Origin: Exiguobacterium sp. 9-2
GTDB lineage: Bacteria > Bacillota > Bacilli > Exiguobacteriales > Exiguobacteriaceae
DNA length: 64,000 nucleotides
Direction: 5' to 3'
Assembly: GCF_036287235.1 (NCBI RefSeq)
Contig: NZ_CP142850.1
Span: 2,385,336 to 2,449,335 of the forward strand
Shown here: one piece after another, positions 21,364-29,345 of the stretch
How the letters are laid out: each line of letters starts with the position of its first letter
How positions within the stretch are numbered: position 1 is the stretch's first letter
Notes under the pieces: generated by a model
What the model was told of the DNA's origin: nothing
The model's database searches: none
The model's input: the letters and a program-made list of their open reading frames with translations, nothing else
Program-made: the position numbers and the translations under genes

Positions 21364-21394
21364 TGCGAAATGAACGATGTAACGCACTATTCAC

Positions 21395-21530
21395 CTCACT
21401 GTCTTCTCACCCGAGACACAAGCCAGTCTTCCTCATCCTTCGGATGACGAACCCGGGTCTTGTTCGTCTCTGACAGCGCGAGTTAAAACATCGCGCTTTT
21501 TCCTGAAGGAGTCGGGTGAAGACATGTGAG
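21395..21530. repeat. Large imperfect stem-loop region
   Basis: CTCACTGTCTTCTCACCCGA at 21395-21414 pairs, with small bulges, with TCGGGTGAAGACATGTGAG at 21512-21530. Inside are smaller hairpins: CATCC/GGATG, GAC-GAAC/GTTC-GTC, and the terminator at 21475-21502. The nested closing stem is more structure than a terminator needs. It may be a decayed mobile repeat or an RNA element. Confidence 0.5.
21475..21502 (+). terminator. Terminator of the methyltransferase operon
   Basis: A 7 bp stem AGCGCGA/TCGCGCT with a 9 nt loop is followed by TTTTCC on the plus strand. Confidence 0.75.
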
Positions 21531-21550
21531 GAGGACGTACTCATTTGTTA

Positions 21551-21607
21551 TCCAAAGAACTCAAAAGCGACCGATTTCCGTCAATGGAATCGATCGCTTT
21601 TGAGTTC
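21551..21607 (-). terminator. Terminator of the DUF2785 gene
   Basis: A long stem GAACTCAAAAGCGA/TCGCTTTTGAGTTC with an inner GATT/AATC pairing is followed on the minus strand by TTTGGATAAC. It lies downstream of the repeat that follows the gene; the T-run is short. Confidence 0.55.
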
Positions 21608-21623
21608 ATCTAGGACGAACTAG

Positions 21624-21750
21624 GCATCTTCGACTCCTACAGGAAAAGGAAGCATGCTAGATGCTTCCGTCAGGGAAGAGGAAGACCCGGCAAATCGCAT
21701 GGAATGCGAAATGCCGCGGCTTACTTCCCGCCTGAGGAAAGCGAAGATGC
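21624..21750 (+). repeat. Structured dispersed repeat, degenerate copy
   Basis: The element is closed by GCATCTTCG/CGAAGATGC (9 bp perfect) and contains a GGAAGCAT/ATGCTTCC hairpin. It shares the blocks GACTCCT-C-GGAA, AAGACCC, CG-GGCTT and TTCC(C)GCC-G-GGAAAGCGA with the element at 48361-48500, in the same order and orientation. No coding frame explains it. Confidence 0.65.
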
Positions 21751-21774
21751 TGGGAACGTCCGGTATACTATGCT

Positions 21775-22593
21775 TCATCCTCCATGCGTTCGCTGATGTA
21801 CCTGTCGCAACCACTCTTCAACCAAGACAAGACCCGATTGTTTTTCCCATTTCAGTCGGAAATAGAGTGTCTGTAGCATCTGTTTGACGTTACGATACGT
21901 CGTCCATTCCGCATCTCCCCATGTCACGTCACTCTCAAGCCATTCCTTAATAATACGTTCGATTCGTTGTAATAAGATATCTTCTGACAGTCCATGACGA
22001 CAAGCTTGCAACCATGCCGTTACCATCCGATCCGCTTCTTCATCAATATAGAGATAATCAGACCGCGTCAACTGACGAATCATCGCATCGATCGCTCCGA
22101 TTTCCTCCTGCGGACGGCTGGCTGGATGCGTAAACCAGACCGCATAAACATCCGCGATATGCGCCATACTATGTGCCCACCCCAATCCGTCAATGAATCC
22201 GCGGACATCTCTTTCTTGCTTCAAATAAGTTTGTAAGTAATTCGATAGTCGATCCAGTTGATCTTGCGTCAAGACATGCCGGCTTTTATCCATCACTAAC
22301 AGCTCAGCAAGTGCCAAAGCTGAAAACGATCGCGTTAAAACAGCCGTTGCATCCGACGTTCCCATTCGGTACATCAATCCATGCCCGCTTAAAAGAAAAT
22401 CGAAAAGTCGATGAGCCTCTTCTATCGTAAATGACTCTGATGAGATGTAGGTCGCTAACTGCGGATAGATCAATCCATCCCGCAACTCAGAATCCGTCGA
22501 ACCGATATGTAGAAGCAACTCATCGAGTAACGTAGGTGTTACACTTTCGTTTTGTTGTAGCAGTTCTTTTAGCTGTTGTTCCGTTCGAGCCAT
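21775..22593 (-). CDS. DUF2785 domain-containing protein
   Basis: This 272-residue protein matches the pattern of DUF2785 proteins: an N-terminal helical stretch with SELRDGLIYPQLATYI, a central LTRSFSALALAELLV block and the conserved DGLGWAHSMAHIADV block. It is predicted to be soluble and mostly helical. The function of the family is not known to me. It has its own ribosome site (GGAGAGAAC upstream of the ATG) and stands between two terminators, so it is likely a single-gene transcript. Confidence 0.72.
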   Translation of the reverse strand: MARTEQQLKELLQQNESVTPTLLDELLLHIGSTDSELRDGLIYPQLATYISSESFTIEEAHRLFDFLLSGHGLMYRMGTSDATAVLTRSFSALALAELLVMDKSRHVLTQDQLDRLSNYLQTYLKQERDVRGFIDGLGWAHSMAHIADVYAVWFTHPASRPQEEIGAIDAMIRQLTRSDYLYIDEEADRMVTAWLQACRHGLSEDILLQRIERIIKEWLESDVTWGDAEWTTYRNVKQMLQTLYFRLKWEKQSGLVLVEEWLRQVHQRTHGG

Positions 22594-22616
22594 TTTGTTC
22601 TCTCCTTCCTGAATTC

Positions 22617-22649
22617 AAAAAAGACGATGCAGCGCTGCATCGTCTTTTC
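22617..22649. terminator. Bidirectional terminator after proline dehydrogenase gene
   Basis: The perfect palindrome AAAAGACGATGCAGC/GCTGCATCGTCTTTT has A-runs and T-runs on both sides and follows the proline dehydrogenase stop. Confidence 0.88.
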
Positions 22650-22652
22650 TAC

Positions 22653-23573
22653 TTATCCTTTGACCATTCCTTTGAGAACGAAGGCAACGTTTGCCGGTCG
22701 TTCTGCTAAACGGCGCATAAAGTAACCATACCAGTCACGTCCATAAGGGACATAGACACGGACTTTATATCCTTGTTTGACGAGTTCGAGTTGACGCTCA
22801 ACCCGGATGCCGAATAACATCTGGAATTCGAACTGGTCTTTTTCAATCCCGTTTTCTTTAGCGTAACGGATGATTTGCTCGATCATCGCATCGTCATGTG
22901 TTGCGACGGCAGCATAGTTTCCGAGTGATAATTGTAACTTCACGAGCTTGATGTAGTTGTGATCGACGTCTTCTTTTTCTGGGAACGCCACCGTTGCCGG
23001 CTCTTTATATGCCCCTTTAACGATCCGGAGATTCGTCTCGAAGCGACCGACGCGTTTGATATCATCTTCCGACCGGTAGAGGTATGACTGAATGACCGTA
23101 CCGATGTTATCGAAAGATTGGCGCAATTCTTCAAACAGTTGAATCGTTTTTTCACAACGTGGCTCATCTTCCATGTCGATCGTGACGAAGACACCGAGTT
23201 CTTTTGCCCGTGTTAAAATCCGTTCCATGTTCGAACGAATCAAGTCGCCCGAGATATCAAGTCCGAGTGATGTCAGTTTCAACGAGAGTTGCGAGTCTAA
23301 TTTTTCTTCCGCAATCATCTCAACCGCACGAATACATTCTTGTGTCATCATCTCTGCTTCCGCTACCGTCGAGATGAACTCCCCTAAATGGTCCATCGTG
23401 ACGCATAATCCTTTTGCGTTCAATTCCTGGATCGCCCGTTTTGATGCTTCCAATGAATCCCCTGCCACGAAGCGACTTGCTCCGAATTTAAGCCCGTATC
23501 GCTTGGCGAGACCGTTCAATGTCTTGTTTTGCGATAAGAAGATAAAACCATCCCGTAGTACTTTTTCCATCAC
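22653..23573 (-). CDS. fadM: Proline dehydrogenase (FadM/PutB type)
   Basis: This FAD enzyme oxidises proline to pyrroline-5-carboxylate. The 306-residue single-domain protein has the (beta/alpha)8 PRODH motifs TIDMEDEPRCEKT, RIVKGAYKEP, VATHDDAMIEQ and the substrate-binding end VYVPYGRDWYGYFMRRLAERP. Its place next to the fatty acid genes matches B. subtilis fadM (yusM). The start is either GTG at 23573 (8 nt after AGGGGG) or the following ATG; the spacing favours the GTG slightly. The P5C dehydrogenase gene is not in the window. Confidence 0.92.
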   Translation of the reverse strand: MMEKVLRDGFIFLSQNKTLNGLAKRYGLKFGASRFVAGDSLEASKRAIQELNAKGLCVTMDHLGEFISTVAEAEMMTQECIRAVEMIAEEKLDSQLSLKLTSLGLDISGDLIRSNMERILTRAKELGVFVTIDMEDEPRCEKTIQLFEELRQSFDNIGTVIQSYLYRSEDDIKRVGRFETNLRIVKGAYKEPATVAFPEKEDVDHNYIKLVKLQLSLGNYAAVATHDDAMIEQIIRYAKENGIEKDQFEFQMLFGIRVERQLELVKQGYKVRVYVPYGRDWYGYFMRRLAERPANVAFVLKGMVKG

Positions 23574-23654
23574 TCATGATTCCCCCTAAATAAATGCTAG
23601 GCTGTTTTACCGTATCGGTTCACATCTCTGCCTTTATATTATGACATAAAGCGC

Positions 23655-24329
23655 TTACATACGCTCTTTCTTTTGTTTATTTTTGAGAATCTGTTGTGCG
23701 ACAAGTCCCACGGCAAAGAATAAGACATACAGACCGATCGCGAGGAAGAACTGCCACGAGAACGGATCACGTAGGCTTGAGCCAATATTGTTGTAAACGA
23801 ACGCACCGGGAATGATCCCGATGTAGTTCGCGATCGCGAACTGTTTGAAGCGGATTTTTGATAATCCGGACGCGTAGCTGATCGCGTCAAACGGAAATAG
23901 CGGAATCAACCGGACGATCAAGACGACGAGAAAGCCGTTCGTTGCAATCCGTTCGTCGAGTACGTTCAGCTTCCCTTTCCCGATCAACTTCTCAACTCCA
24001 CGGCGACCGAGCAACCGGGCGATCCAAAAGCTGAGTAATCCACCCGTACCGGCACCAATAACATCAAGTAATGTCCCGAGCCACGGACCGTACGTATAGC
24101 CGCCAAAGACGGTCAAAAGACTCGCCGGAAAAAAGACGAGTGGTCGGACGGTATAAGCGAGCACATAGAGCAACATCCCTGTCAGACCTTGATTCCGTAC
24201 CCAATCCGATAATGCTTGAATGTCGAATTGCTCCAACATTCCCGACATCCGGAAATACAGGAGCAATCCAAGTCCAAACATAAAATACAGCGTGATCGGG
24301 AGCCAGTCCCGGAGCCGTAGTTTCTTCAT
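23655..24329 (-). CDS. TVP38/TMEM64 family membrane protein
   Basis: This 224-residue integral membrane protein belongs to the TVP38/TMEM64 (SNARE-associated, DedA-related) family. Evidence is the core FGGYTYGPWLGTLLDVIGAG followed by RLIPLFPFDAISYASGLSKI, plus about six hydrophobic segments. Family members are linked to lipid transport or membrane homeostasis, but no reaction is assigned here. It overlaps the upstream hemolysin III-like gene by 4 bp, so the two are cotranscribed and may act on the same membrane process. Confidence 0.85.
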   Translation of the reverse strand: MKKLRLRDWLPITLYFMFGLGLLLYFRMSGMLEQFDIQALSDWVRNQGLTGMLLYVLAYTVRPLVFFPASLLTVFGGYTYGPWLGTLLDVIGAGTGGLLSFWIARLLGRRGVEKLIGKGKLNVLDERIATNGFLVVLIVRLIPLFPFDAISYASGLSKIRFKQFAIANYIGIIPGAFVYNNIGSSLRDPFSWQFFLAIGLYVLFFAVGLVAQQILKNKQKKERM

Positions 24330-25039
24330 GACATCGTCGCTGGAGCAACGTAATAGAAAATCGACAGGAAGATCAACACACTACCAGCAAGGACGAACAG
24401 ATGCCAAATCGCGTGGTTATACGGCAAGCGTGCCCAGACGTAAAAGATGACGCCGAGGGAGTACGCAAGTCCACCACCGAGGAGCAGTAAGAATCCTTGT
24501 AACCCAAGTGCTTCATAGATCGGCTTGATCGCAAACAGACAACACCAGCCGAGAATCAGATAAGATGCATTTGAAATCCAAACATACTTACCTGTCGAAT
24601 ATAGCTTCCAGATGATGCCGAGCGTTCCGACACCCCAGACGATTCCAAGCAACGTCCAGCCGAGCGGACCACGGAGCGTGATCAAGGCGAACGGTGTATA
24701 ACTACCAGCAATCAAGAGATAGATGCCAGCATGATCTAAAATTTGTAGAACTTTGTTTGCTTTCGTATGCATCAGCGAATGCATCAAGGTCGAGAACAGA
24801 TAAAGGAGAATCATCGTTGCCCCGAAGATACTGACAGCAGTGACGTTCCAAGCGCTACCGGACTTCGTCGCCTGCAGGATCAACAGCACGAGCGCGACGA
24901 TACTGAAAATGACACCCAATCCGTGTGTAATGGCACTGGCGATCTCCTCTTTTAAGGAGTCACCTTTTGCGAGTAGCTCTTCGATCGTTTCTTTCGATTG
25001 TTGCTTGATCGTTTGCTTAAGTTCTTTTTTGGTAACCAA
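24326..25039 (-). CDS. Hemolysin III / PAQR family membrane protein (YqfA type)
   Basis: This 237-residue protein has seven predicted membrane segments after a charged 35-residue N-terminal tail. The PAQR/hemolysin III motifs are present: EIASAITHGLG, LYLFSTLMHS, DHAGIYLLIAGSYTP and NHAIWHLFVLAGS, whose His, Ser and Asp residues form the family metal site. The name hemolysin is historical; the bacterial role is unsettled. The start is a TTG at 25039 preceded by AGGTG, as no ATG is suitably placed. Confidence 0.85.
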   Translation of the reverse strand: MVTKKELKQTIKQQSKETIEELLAKGDSLKEEIASAITHGLGVIFSIVALVLLILQATKSGSAWNVTAVSIFGATMILLYLFSTLMHSLMHTKANKVLQILDHAGIYLLIAGSYTPFALITLRGPLGWTLLGIVWGVGTLGIIWKLYSTGKYVWISNASYLILGWCCLFAIKPIYEALGLQGFLLLLGGGLAYSLGVIFYVWARLPYNHAIWHLFVLAGSVLIFLSIFYYVAPATMS

Positions 25040-25166
25040 CCGAACACCTACTTTCTAATGACACAAGACTAACACTTTGATTATACGCTCTGAAGCGACA
25101 GCGTGCCTATCGAAAGATTCTGTCGATTTGATGACAACCGTCATCTGTTTGTCTTTTCCCGCTTAT

Positions 25167-25198
25167 ACAAAAATCCACACCGCTTAAGCGATGTGGAT
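25167..25198 (-). terminator. Terminator of the histidine operon
   Basis: A near-palindromic 13 bp stem (ATCCACAtCGCTT/AAGCGgTGTGGAT) is followed by TTTTTG on the minus strand, 6 nt past the hisE stop. Confidence 0.88.
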
Positions 25199-25203
25199 GT
25201 CGT

Positions 25204-25506
25204 TTACCACTTTTCAATATCTGGGCGGTCCTTAAACGTCGATTTTGTTCCATGACGTTCATTGAGGACAGCTTCGACTTCTTTGAAAGAGATACCACGG
25301 TCAGCAAGCAAGACCGTTAAGTGATACAGCAAGTCTGCTGTCTCTTCTGCTAACGTATCGTTACCAGCGAGAACGACTTCAAATGCCTCTTCGCCGAACT
25401 TCTTCGCGATCTTCTCATATCCAGAAGCAATCAAATAGTTCGTATAGGATTCTGCTTCTTTCGCGTCAATCTTCGCTTTGACCGTCTGTTCCAGTTCGTA
25501 TAACAT
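25204..25506 (-). CDS. hisE: Phosphoribosyl-ATP pyrophosphohydrolase HisE
   Basis: HisE removes pyrophosphate from phosphoribosyl-ATP, the second step of histidine synthesis. The 100-residue protein has the MazG-like fold residues in KKFGEEAFEVVLAG and EETADLLYHLTVLL. The ATG at 25506 follows GGAGGTG and makes HisE start inside hisI, with a 41 bp overlap; an earlier in-frame start would reach deeper into hisI and is unlikely. It is the last gene of the operon. HisI and HisE are separate proteins here, unlike the fused HisIE of many bacteria. Confidence 0.93.
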   Translation of the reverse strand: MLYELEQTVKAKIDAKEAESYTNYLIASGYEKIAKKFGEEAFEVVLAGNDTLAEETADLLYHLTVLLADRGISFKEVEAVLNERHGTKSTFKDRPDIEKW

Positions 25507-25819
25507 CGGGCACCTCCACTTCCGTATAGAAACAACTACGATTTCCTGTATGGCATGTCGGACCATTCGCTTTGACCGTGATCAAAAGACTATCTTGATC
25601 ACAGTCAATCCACATCCGTTTGAGTTCAAGCGTGTTCCCGCTCGTCTCCCCTTTCGTCCAGAGACGATTCTTCGTCCGCGAGAAGAAGGTGACAAGACCG
25701 GTCGCAAGCGTCTTATCATAAGCGGCTTGGTCCATGAAGCCGACCATCAAGACATCGTTCGTCTGCTCGTCGACGACGACGGCAGCGACGAGTCCTTTTG
25801 AAAAATTCAATGTCGTCAT
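25466..25819 (-). CDS. hisI: Phosphoribosyl-AMP cyclohydrolase HisI
   Basis: HisI opens the adenine ring of phosphoribosyl-AMP using zinc and magnesium. The 117-residue protein has the metal motifs DCDQDSLL and [12 protein letters not shown] and the substrate block [14 protein letters not shown]. It overlaps hisF by 4 bp and hisE by 41 bp. Length and motifs are normal for a stand-alone cyclohydrolase. Confidence 0.95.
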   Translation of the reverse strand: MTTLNFSKGLVAAVVVDEQTNDVLMVGFMDQAAYDKTLATGLVTFFSRTKNRLWTKGETSGNTLELKRMWIDCDQDSLLITVKANGPTCHTGNRSCFYTEVEVPDVIRTGTDGQSED

Positions 25820-26565
25820 CGGACTTCGACTCCCCGTTCTTTGAGGTAGGCTTTCGTTTCCGGCATCGTGTATGTCGCTTCATGGAAGATTGAAGCAGCA
25901 AGGGCTGCGTCAGCTCCTGCCTCTAGCCCTTCCGCCAAGTGATCGAGTGTTCCGACCCCACCAGAAGCGATGATCGGCACGTTGACGACTTCACGCAAAC
26001 GACGAATCAAGGCGAGATCATAGCCGTCTTTTGTTCCGTCAGCATCCATTGACGTGACGAGTAACTCCCCGGCACCGAGCGCAACAGCTTCCTGTGCCCA
26101 CTCGATTGCGTCACGTCCGACGGGTTGTGTTCCACCGTGTGAGAAGACACCCCATGAGTCACCGGTCTGTTTCGCATCGATTGCGACGACCGTCGCTTGG
26201 ACACCGAACAGGCGGCTGACTTCTTGAATCAGTTGTGGATTTTGAAGCGCTGATGAGTTGAGTGAGACTTTGTCAGCACCGGCACGAATCAAGCGTTTCG
26301 CGTCTTCGATCGTCTTGATTCCGCCACCGACCGTAAACGGCATGTAGATGACTTCTGCGACGCGTTCGACGATATCAAGCATCGTCTCGCGCCCTTCTTG
26401 CGTTGCTGAGATATCGAGCAGGACGAGTTCGTCCGCCCCTTGCTCGTAATAGTATTTCGCGACGGCGACCGGGTCACCGAGATCACGTAAGTTTTGGAAT
26501 TTGACCCCTTTGACGACACGTCCTTCCTTGACGTCAAGACAGGGAATGATTCGTTTCATCAACAT
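25816..26565 (-). CDS. hisF: Imidazole glycerol phosphate synthase subunit HisF
   Basis: HisF is the cyclase subunit that uses ammonia from HisH to form imidazole glycerol phosphate and AICAR. The 249-residue barrel has the catalytic aspartates in [16 protein letters not shown] and [10 protein letters not shown], and the phosphate-binding ends [10 protein letters not shown]. The ATG at 26565 overlaps the hisA stop by 7 bp and has AGAGGTG 8 nt upstream. Confidence 0.96.
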   Translation of the reverse strand: MLMKRIIPCLDVKEGRVVKGVKFQNLRDLGDPVAVAKYYYEQGADELVLLDISATQEGRETMLDIVERVAEVIYMPFTVGGGIKTIEDAKRLIRAGADKVSLNSSALQNPQLIQEVSRLFGVQATVVAIDAKQTGDSWGVFSHGGTQPVGRDAIEWAQEAVALGAGELLVTSMDADGTKDGYDLALIRRLREVVNVPIIASGGVGTLDHLAEGLEAGADAALAASIFHEATYTMPETKAYLKERGVEVR

Positions 26566-27263
26566 ACGCGTAACACCTCTTTTAAGGCGAGTGATCCGTC
26601 GAGCAATGCCCGACCGACGACCGCTCCGTCCATCCCGATCTCTTTGAGGCGCGCGACGTCATCAACGGTCGTCACACCACCAGAAGCGATCAATTCGACC
26701 CCTTCCCGCTTCAAACGATCGAGTCCATCAACGTCCGGTCCCATCATCATTCCGTCACGCGAAATGTCTGTATACAGGAACGTCTTGATGCCTTTTCCGA
26801 TCAAGTGCGTCATCGCCTCTTCGAGCGTCCAACCGCTCGCTTCGAGCCAGCCGCGTGTCTGGACGATGCCTTCTTTTGCATCTAACGCAACAGCCAGTTT
26901 ATCACCAGCGAGAGCAATCATCTGCTCGAGTAACGCTTCGTCTTCTAGGGCAACCGTGCCGACGAGAATCCGGTCGATTCCGGCACCGACGTACGCTTCG
27001 ACGGTCTCGATGTTACGGACACCACCACCAGCTTCGACGAACAAACCGGTCTCCTTTTTGATGTCGGCAATCAAGCTCAAGTGCAACGGTTCGCCGGCTT
27101 TCGCGCCATCAAGATCGATCAAGTGGATCGCTGTCGCCCCATCTTCCTTGAAGCGCTTCGCAATCGTCAACGCATCACCGAAGAATGTCTGTTGGTCAAA
27201 ATCTCCTTGCTTCAGGCGTACGGCCTGTCCGCTCATTAAATCGATTGCTGGGTAGAGTTGCAT
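26559..27263 (-). CDS. hisA: ProFAR isomerase HisA
   Basis: HisA isomerises ProFAR to PRFAR by an Amadori rearrangement. The 234-residue barrel has the catalytic aspartates in [15 protein letters not shown] and [12 protein letters not shown] and shows the duplicated half-barrel seen in this family. The ATG at 27263 (MQLYPAID) is chosen from the family start; it overlaps the hisH end by 28 bp. The frame extends 138 nt further upstream, but that part lies within hisH. Confidence 0.95.
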   Translation of the reverse strand: MQLYPAIDLMSGQAVRLKQGDFDQQTFFGDALTIAKRFKEDGATAIHLIDLDGAKAGEPLHLSLIADIKKETGLFVEAGGGVRNIETVEAYVGAGIDRILVGTVALEDEALLEQMIALAGDKLAVALDAKEGIVQTRGWLEASGWTLEEAMTHLIGKGIKTFLYTDISRDGMMMGPDVDGLDRLKREGVELIASGGVTTVDDVARLKEIGMDGAVVGRALLDGSLALKEVLRVC

Positions 27264-27823
27264 GTCGTCTCTCTCCATTCCTTCAGTAGTTTCAATCCGA
27301 CTTCGCCACTCTTTTCCGGGTGGAACTGCATCCCCGTGACTTGTCCTTTTTGGACGATTGCTGGGACGAGACGTCCGTATTCGACCGAATCGACGATCCA
27401 TTCTGGATCACAGACGGCACCGTACGAGTGGACGAAATAGACCGCTTCGCCGTGGTTCGTCAGCTGGTGCCAGCCCATGTGTGGCAAGCGGACGTCGCTC
27501 GGTAGTTTTTCGATCGTTCCCGGTAAAATTCCGAGTCCTTCTGTCAGTCCATCTTCGTCACTCGATTCAAAGAGCAGTTGCATCCCGAGGCAAATCCCGA
27601 GGAACGGTTTCTTTTCCGCTTGTTCTTTTAAGAAGTCGACGAGTCCCGTTTCCTTCAGGCGCTCCATTGCCGGTGCATAAGCACCGACACCCGGTAAGAC
27701 GAGTGCTTCCGCTTGGTCGAGCAACTCCGTGTCACTCGTGACGATGACTGCTTCGCCGAGCTCCTTTAACGCCCGCTCGACATTCGCGATATTCCCGACG
27801 CCATAATCGACGATTGCTATCAT
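27236..27823 (-). CDS. hisH: Imidazole glycerol phosphate synthase glutaminase HisH
   Basis: HisH is a class I glutamine amidotransferase that supplies ammonia to HisF. The 195-residue protein has the nucleophile in FLGICLGMQLLFE and the histidine-glutamate pair in MQFHPEKSGEVG. It begins with the family start IAIVDYGVGN. The gene overlaps hisB by 4 bp and hisA by 28 bp. Confidence 0.95.
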   Translation of the reverse strand: MIAIVDYGVGNIANVERALKELGEAVIVTSDTELLDQAEALVLPGVGAYAPAMERLKETGLVDFLKEQAEKKPFLGICLGMQLLFESSDEDGLTEGLGILPGTIEKLPSDVRLPHMGWHQLTNHGEAVYFVHSYGAVCDPEWIVDSVEYGRLVPAIVQKGQVTGMQFHPEKSGEVGLKLLKEWRETTCNSTQQSI

Positions 27824-28401
27824 TGATCAATCAACCCTTTCGTAGACGGTACCCCTTCGCTCGTCACGGCGACTGCCTGACGGACGGCTCGACCGAGTGC
27901 TTTGAACAACCCTTCGATCATGTGGTGTGTGTTCGAGCCATATAAGACTTCGGCATGAATCGTCATCCGGGCACTCCGTGATAAGCCTTGGAAGAACTCT
28001 TCTGCGAGTTCCGTATCAAAGTCACCGAGCTTCGGATTCTTGAAACTAGCACGGAAGACCGTGAACGGACGACCGCTGAAATCGAGCACGACCGACGCGA
28101 GTGTCTCATCCATCGGTACACGCGATTCACCGTAGCGTTCAATCCCGGCTTTATCGCCGAGCGCTTCCGTCAACGCTGCCCCGAGGACGATCGCGGTATC
28201 TTCGACCGTGTGGTGGGCATCGATCCACGTATCACCTTTTGCTGTCACCTTCAGACCGATCCGGGCCTGAAAGGCAAATAACGTCAACATATGATCAAAG
28301 AACCCGACACCGGTCTTGATTTCAACCGGACCTCCTGCGAGATCGACCTCAACCTTGATGTCTGATTCTGCACTTACTCGTTCGCTTGCGCCACGCCGCA
28401 T
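27820..28401 (-). CDS. hisB: Imidazoleglycerol-phosphate dehydratase HisB
   Basis: HisB dehydrates imidazole glycerol phosphate to imidazole acetol phosphate. The 193-residue protein is the single-function form with both manganese-binding histidine clusters, DAHHTVEDTAIVLG and SNTHHMIEGLFKALGR. The histidinol phosphatase function is supplied by the separate PHP enzyme HisJ. The ATG at 28401 has AGGAGG 7 nt upstream and lies 28 bp inside hisC. Confidence 0.96.
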   Translation of the reverse strand: MRRGASERVSAESDIKVEVDLAGGPVEIKTGVGFFDHMLTLFAFQARIGLKVTAKGDTWIDAHHTVEDTAIVLGAALTEALGDKAGIERYGESRVPMDETLASVVLDFSGRPFTVFRASFKNPKLGDFDTELAEEFFQGLSRSARMTIHAEVLYGSNTHHMIEGLFKALGRAVRQAVAVTSEGVPSTKGLIDQ

Positions 28402-29345
28402 CGTAATTCCTCCTCTACACACGTTTCTAATACTTGCATCGCTTCTGGTGATCCACAACTGACACGGAATGCCTGGTCAAACAAGCGGATCCGTAATCCA
28501 GCGTCAGCACAACGCTGCGTAAAGCGTTCGGCTTCCGGATACTCGACATAGACGAAGTTCGCTGCACTCGGATACGTCTTGCCGATTGGCGCGAGAATCC
28601 GCTCGATCGCTTCGCGGCTCGCATACGTTTCCTCTAAGACTCGATCGAGTTCCGGTTCTGCCATGATGGCGATGCCGACAGCTGCTGATAGACCAGAGAC
28701 GTTGTACGGTGATTTAATCTGTTCGATTTCTTCGATGATTTGTTCGCTCGCGATGACAAAACCAAGTCGGAGCGATGCGAGTCCGAACGCTTTCGAGAGC
28801 GTCCGTAAGATGATCGCTTTCGGATATTCCTCGAGTAAGTGAAGCATCGACTGTTCGAGCGCGAAGTCGATGTACGCCTCATCGATGACGACGTATTTGC
28901 CACTGTCGAGCAAGCGACGGATGTCCGCTTCCTTGCGGAGGACACCGGACGGATTGTGCGGGTGACTCAAGAAGATGATCTCACCAGGAGCTGCGATCAA
29001 TCCGTCGACGTCAAGCGCCATCTCGTCGAGTAACGGCACGCGTTCAAACGGTGCCCGTGCTCGGTCAGCGTAGAACTGGTACATGACGAAATCCGGTTCC
29101 GAGGCGATGACCGGCATGCCGGGTCCGCCGTAGCGGGCACATAAGTAGCCGATCAGCTCATCCGAGCCGTTCCCGGCGACGAGTTGCGTCGGACGGACAC
29201 CAGCGTATGTTGCGTACGATGCCCTAACTTGATCGATGATCTCGACAGGATATTCATTTAAAGGGAACGTCGCGATCAATTCCTGGATCGCTTCGATCCC
29301 GACTGGACTGTGGGTCGTGAATCGTTCGTTTTGGTGTAATCGCAT
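28374..29345 (-). CDS. hisC: Histidinol-phosphate aminotransferase HisC (short form)
   Basis: HisC transfers an amino group from glutamate to imidazole acetol phosphate. The PLP lysine is in LRTLSKAFGLASLRLGF and the cofactor aspartate in YVVIDEAYIDF. At 323 residues it is roughly 30 residues shorter than most HisC proteins: the chain begins at RLHQNERF, where the usual SxNENP region lies, without the normal N-terminal arm. The ATG at 29345 forms TAATG with the hisD stop, and no upstream extension is possible outside hisD, so the short start seems real. Confidence 0.88.
   Translation of the reverse strand: MRLHQNERFTTHSPVGIEAIQELIATFPLNEYPVEIIDQVRASYATYAGVRPTQLVAGNGSDELIGYLCARYGGPGMPVIASEPDFVMYQFYADRARAPFERVPLLDEMALDVDGLIAAPGEIIFLSHPHNPSGVLRKEADIRRLLDSGKYVVIDEAYIDFALEQSMLHLLEEYPKAIILRTLSKAFGLASLRLGFVIASEQIIEEIEQIKSPYNVSGLSAAVGIAIMAEPELDRVLEETYASREAIERILAPIGKTYPSAANFVYVEYPEAERFTQRCADAGLRIRLFDQAFRVSCGSPEAMQVLETCVEEELRCGVAQANE

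Noticed and set aside
24326-25039. Hemolysin toxin
   Set aside because: The hemolysin III family name is historical; these PAQR-type proteins are widespread membrane proteins in non-pathogens, so no toxin claim is made.
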